NCBI GenBank assembly: GCA_937860165.1
Contig: CALMBE010000004.1
Coordinates: forward strand, 1-6,974
Direction of reading: 5' to 3'
Origin: an uncultured Planctomycetaceae bacterium
Lineage (GTDB): Bacteria > Planctomycetota > Planctomycetia > Pirellulales > Lacipirellulaceae
DNA length: 6,974 nucleotides
Shown one piece after another: positions 5,830-6,974 of the stretch; the first letter of the stretch is position 1; each line of letters starts with the position of its first letter. The notes beneath the pieces are model-generated. The model was not told where the DNA came from and made no database searches. It worked only from the letters and a program-made list of their open reading frames with translations. A program made the position numbers and the translations under genes.

Positions 5830-5902
5830 CAGGGGCGGCGGGAATCGAACTCGCAACCCCCGGTTTTGGAGACCGGTGCTCTGCCAATTGAGCTACACCC
5901 CT
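5830..5902 (-). tRNA. trnW: tRNA-Trp, anticodon CCA
   Basis: A 73-base cloverleaf that reads UGG codons. The acceptor stem AGGGGTG pairs with CGCCCCT (one U-G pair at 6:67), with G as discriminator. The D-arm is GCTC-AATTGGCA-GAGC. The anticodon arm is CCGGT-CTCCAAA-ACCGG, with CCA as anticodon and A at 37. The variable loop is GGGTT. The T-arm is GCGAG-TTCGATT-CCCGC. The 3' CCA is not encoded (the next bases are CTT), so it must be added by nucleotidyltransferase. The T-stem contains an A-C mismatch at the 52:62 pair. A place between tuf and secE is common for this tRNA in bacteria. Confidence 0.97.
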
Positions 5903-5913
5903 ATGAGGAAAGC

Positions 5914-5981
5914 GTGAGTAAGTGAGTATGTGAGTAGGTAGCAAAACAGCTTACTACCCAGACACTTACTCACTTACTCAC
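5914..5981. repeat. Inverted repeat of 8-bp units between tuf and tRNA-Trp
   Basis: The plus-strand word gtgagtaagtgagta (5914-5928) has its perfect reverse complement at 5967-5981, a 15-bp stem. Each arm is itself made of 8-bp steps: gtgagtaa, gtgagtat, gtgagtag on one side and the complementary cacttact steps on the other. Inside, three more pairs (5930-5932 with 5963-5965) and a GGTAG/CTACC stem (5937-5941 with 5954-5958) can form. As RNA it would make a long hairpin starting ten bases after the tuf stop. No U-tract follows, so termination is uncertain; protection of the tuf 3' end or processing to free the tRNA are alternatives. Confidence 0.75.
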
Positions 5982-5991
5982 CTGGTCACTC

Positions 5992-6974
5992 TTATTCCAA
6001 AATCTTCGTTACCACACCGGAACCGACCGTCTTGCCACCTTCACGAATGGCGAAACGCACACCGTCGTCCATGGCGATGGGCTTGCCCAATTCGATACTC
6101 AAGCGAACATTGTCGCCGGGCATGCACATCTCGGCACCACCCATCAAATTCGAGGAGCCCGTCACGTCGGTCGTGCGGAAGTAAAACTGAGGCCGATATC
6201 CGCTGAAGAACGGAGTATGCCGACCCCCCTCTTCCTTGCTGAGCACGTACACCTCGGCTTCGAACTTCGTGTGGGGGGTGATGCTGCCAGGCTTGGCCAA
6301 CACTTGACCCCGCTGAATGTCCTCACGCTTTACACCACGCAACAAGCAACCCACGTTGTCGCCCGCTTGACCATGATCCATGGTCTTGTTGAAGGCTTCG
6401 ACACCCGTGCAGGTTGTCTTGGTCGGGGCTGCAGTCAGACCGATGATCTCGACTTCTTCACCCACCTTCACCTTGCCACGCTCGATTCGGCCCGTCGCCA
6501 CCGTACCACGACCTTCGATCGAGAACACGTCTTCGATCGCCATCAAGAACGGCTTATCGATTTCCCGAACCGGTTCGGGAATATAGGAGTCGATGGTTTC
6601 CATCAATTCGGTGATGCACTTCGATGCTTCGGGATCCTTAGGATTGTCGTAAGCTGGTTTTGCAGCACCCTTCACAAAGGGAACTTCTTCGCCGGGGAAA
6701 CCGTACATGGTCAGCAACTCGCGAACTTCCATTTCGACGAGCTCGAGCAACTCGGGATCGTCGACCAGATCGCACTTGTTCAAAAACACGACTACTCGGG
6801 GCACACCCACCTGTCGAGCAAGCAGGATGTGCTCACGGGTCTGAGGCATGGGGCCATCAGCGGCCGACACGACCAAGATCGCCCCGTCCATCTGGGCAGC
6901 GCCTGTGATCATGTTCTTGACGTAGTCGGCGTGTCCGGGGCAGTCGACGTGCGCGTAGTGCCGCTTGCTCGTCT
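5992..6974 (-). CDS. tuf: Elongation factor Tu, 3' part (cut by window edge)
   Basis: The last 326 codons of EF-Tu, the GTPase that brings aminoacyl-tRNA to the ribosomal A site. About 70 N-terminal residues, with the P-loop and switch I, lie beyond the window. The fragment opens [14 protein letters not shown], the G3 motif with the catalytic His. The G4 motif N-K-C-D is at fragment residues 65-68. Domains II and III follow, with [38 protein letters not shown] and the end [12 protein letters not shown]. The G5 site reads K-G-A-A-K instead of the usual G-S-A-L/K. The frame continues through the first ATG at 6912, so that is not the start. The stop is TAA, 89 bp before tRNA-Trp. Confidence 0.98.
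   Translation of the reverse strand, partial: TSKRHYAHVDCPGHADYVKNMITGAAQMDGAILVVSAADGPMPQTREHILLARQVGVPRVVVFLNKCDLVDDPELLELVEMEVRELLTMYGFPGEEVPFVKGAAKPAYDNPKDPEASKCITELMETIDSYIPEPVREIDKPFLMAIEDVFSIEGRGTVATGRIERGKVKVGEEVEIIGLTAAPTKTTCTGVEAFNKTMDHGQAGDNVGCLLRGVKREDIQRGQVLAKPGSITPHTKFEAEVYVLSKEEGGRHTPFFSGYRPQFYFRTTDVTGSSNLMGGAEMCMPGDNVRLSIELGKPIAMDDGVRFAIREGGKTVGSGVVTKILE

Noticed and set aside
5914..5981. A CRISPR-like array or direct-repeat array after tuf
   Set aside because: The units are 8 bp, contiguous and in inverted arrangement, with no spacers of regular size. A hairpin explains them better.
5992..6912. EF-Tu starting at ATG 6912
   Set aside because: The frame continues upstream with [13 protein letters not shown], so this Met is internal and the gene is cut by the window.

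Overview
This is an ordinary but informative stretch of core bacterial chromosome. All nine protein or RNA genes lie on the minus strand. Read in the direction of transcription (right to left) they are tuf (3' part), tRNA-Trp, secE, nusG, rplK (L11), rplA (L1), rplJ (L10), rplL (L7/L12) and rpoB (5' part). This is the classic tuf-trnW-secE-nusG-rplKAJL-rpoB cluster. The proteins are clearly bacterial. The beta-subunit rifampicin loop with an R-G-E-L-S-Q-V-V series, the long acidic N-terminal extension on NusG, the weak Shine-Dalgarno sites and the loose gene packing suggest a planctomycete, perhaps Pirellulales-like. That placement is an inference from memory of the families, not from a search.

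Layout by region: 5992-6974 is the last ~326 codons of EF-Tu. 5903-5991 is a spacer holding a long inverted repeat built of 8-bp units. 5830-5902 is tRNA-Trp(CCA) without an encoded CCA end. 5291-5689 is SecE with three membrane segments. 4455-5222 is NusG, started here at a GTG with a strong Shine-Dalgarno site. 3976-4401 is L11, 3234-3911 is L1, 2625-3167 is L10 and 2076-2486 is L7/L12. 1769-2075 is a 307-bp spacer with an 11-bp-stem hairpin and a 41-codon leader ORF that has one of the best Shine-Dalgarno sites in the window. 1-1768 is the first 589 codons of rpoB.

The genes supply one process. EF-Tu and tRNA-Trp serve elongation. L11, L1, L10 and L12 build the L1 stalk and the GTPase-associated stalk on which EF-Tu and EF-G act. 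NusG links RNA polymerase to the ribosome or to Rho. RpoB is the polymerase beta subunit. SecE is part of the SecYEG translocon. No promoter or U-tract terminator could be identified inside the window, so the cluster may be read as one long transcript, with its main promoter outside the window.

I found no mobile element, CRISPR array, phage gene or new multi-gene system. The points worth a second look are small: an inverted repeat after tuf, a possible leader peptide and a hairpin before rpoB, a hairpin in every intercistronic gap, natural substitutions at antibiotic-contact residues of RpoB and L11, a changed G5 motif in EF-Tu, the NusG extension, and an A-C mismatch in the tRNA-Trp T-stem.
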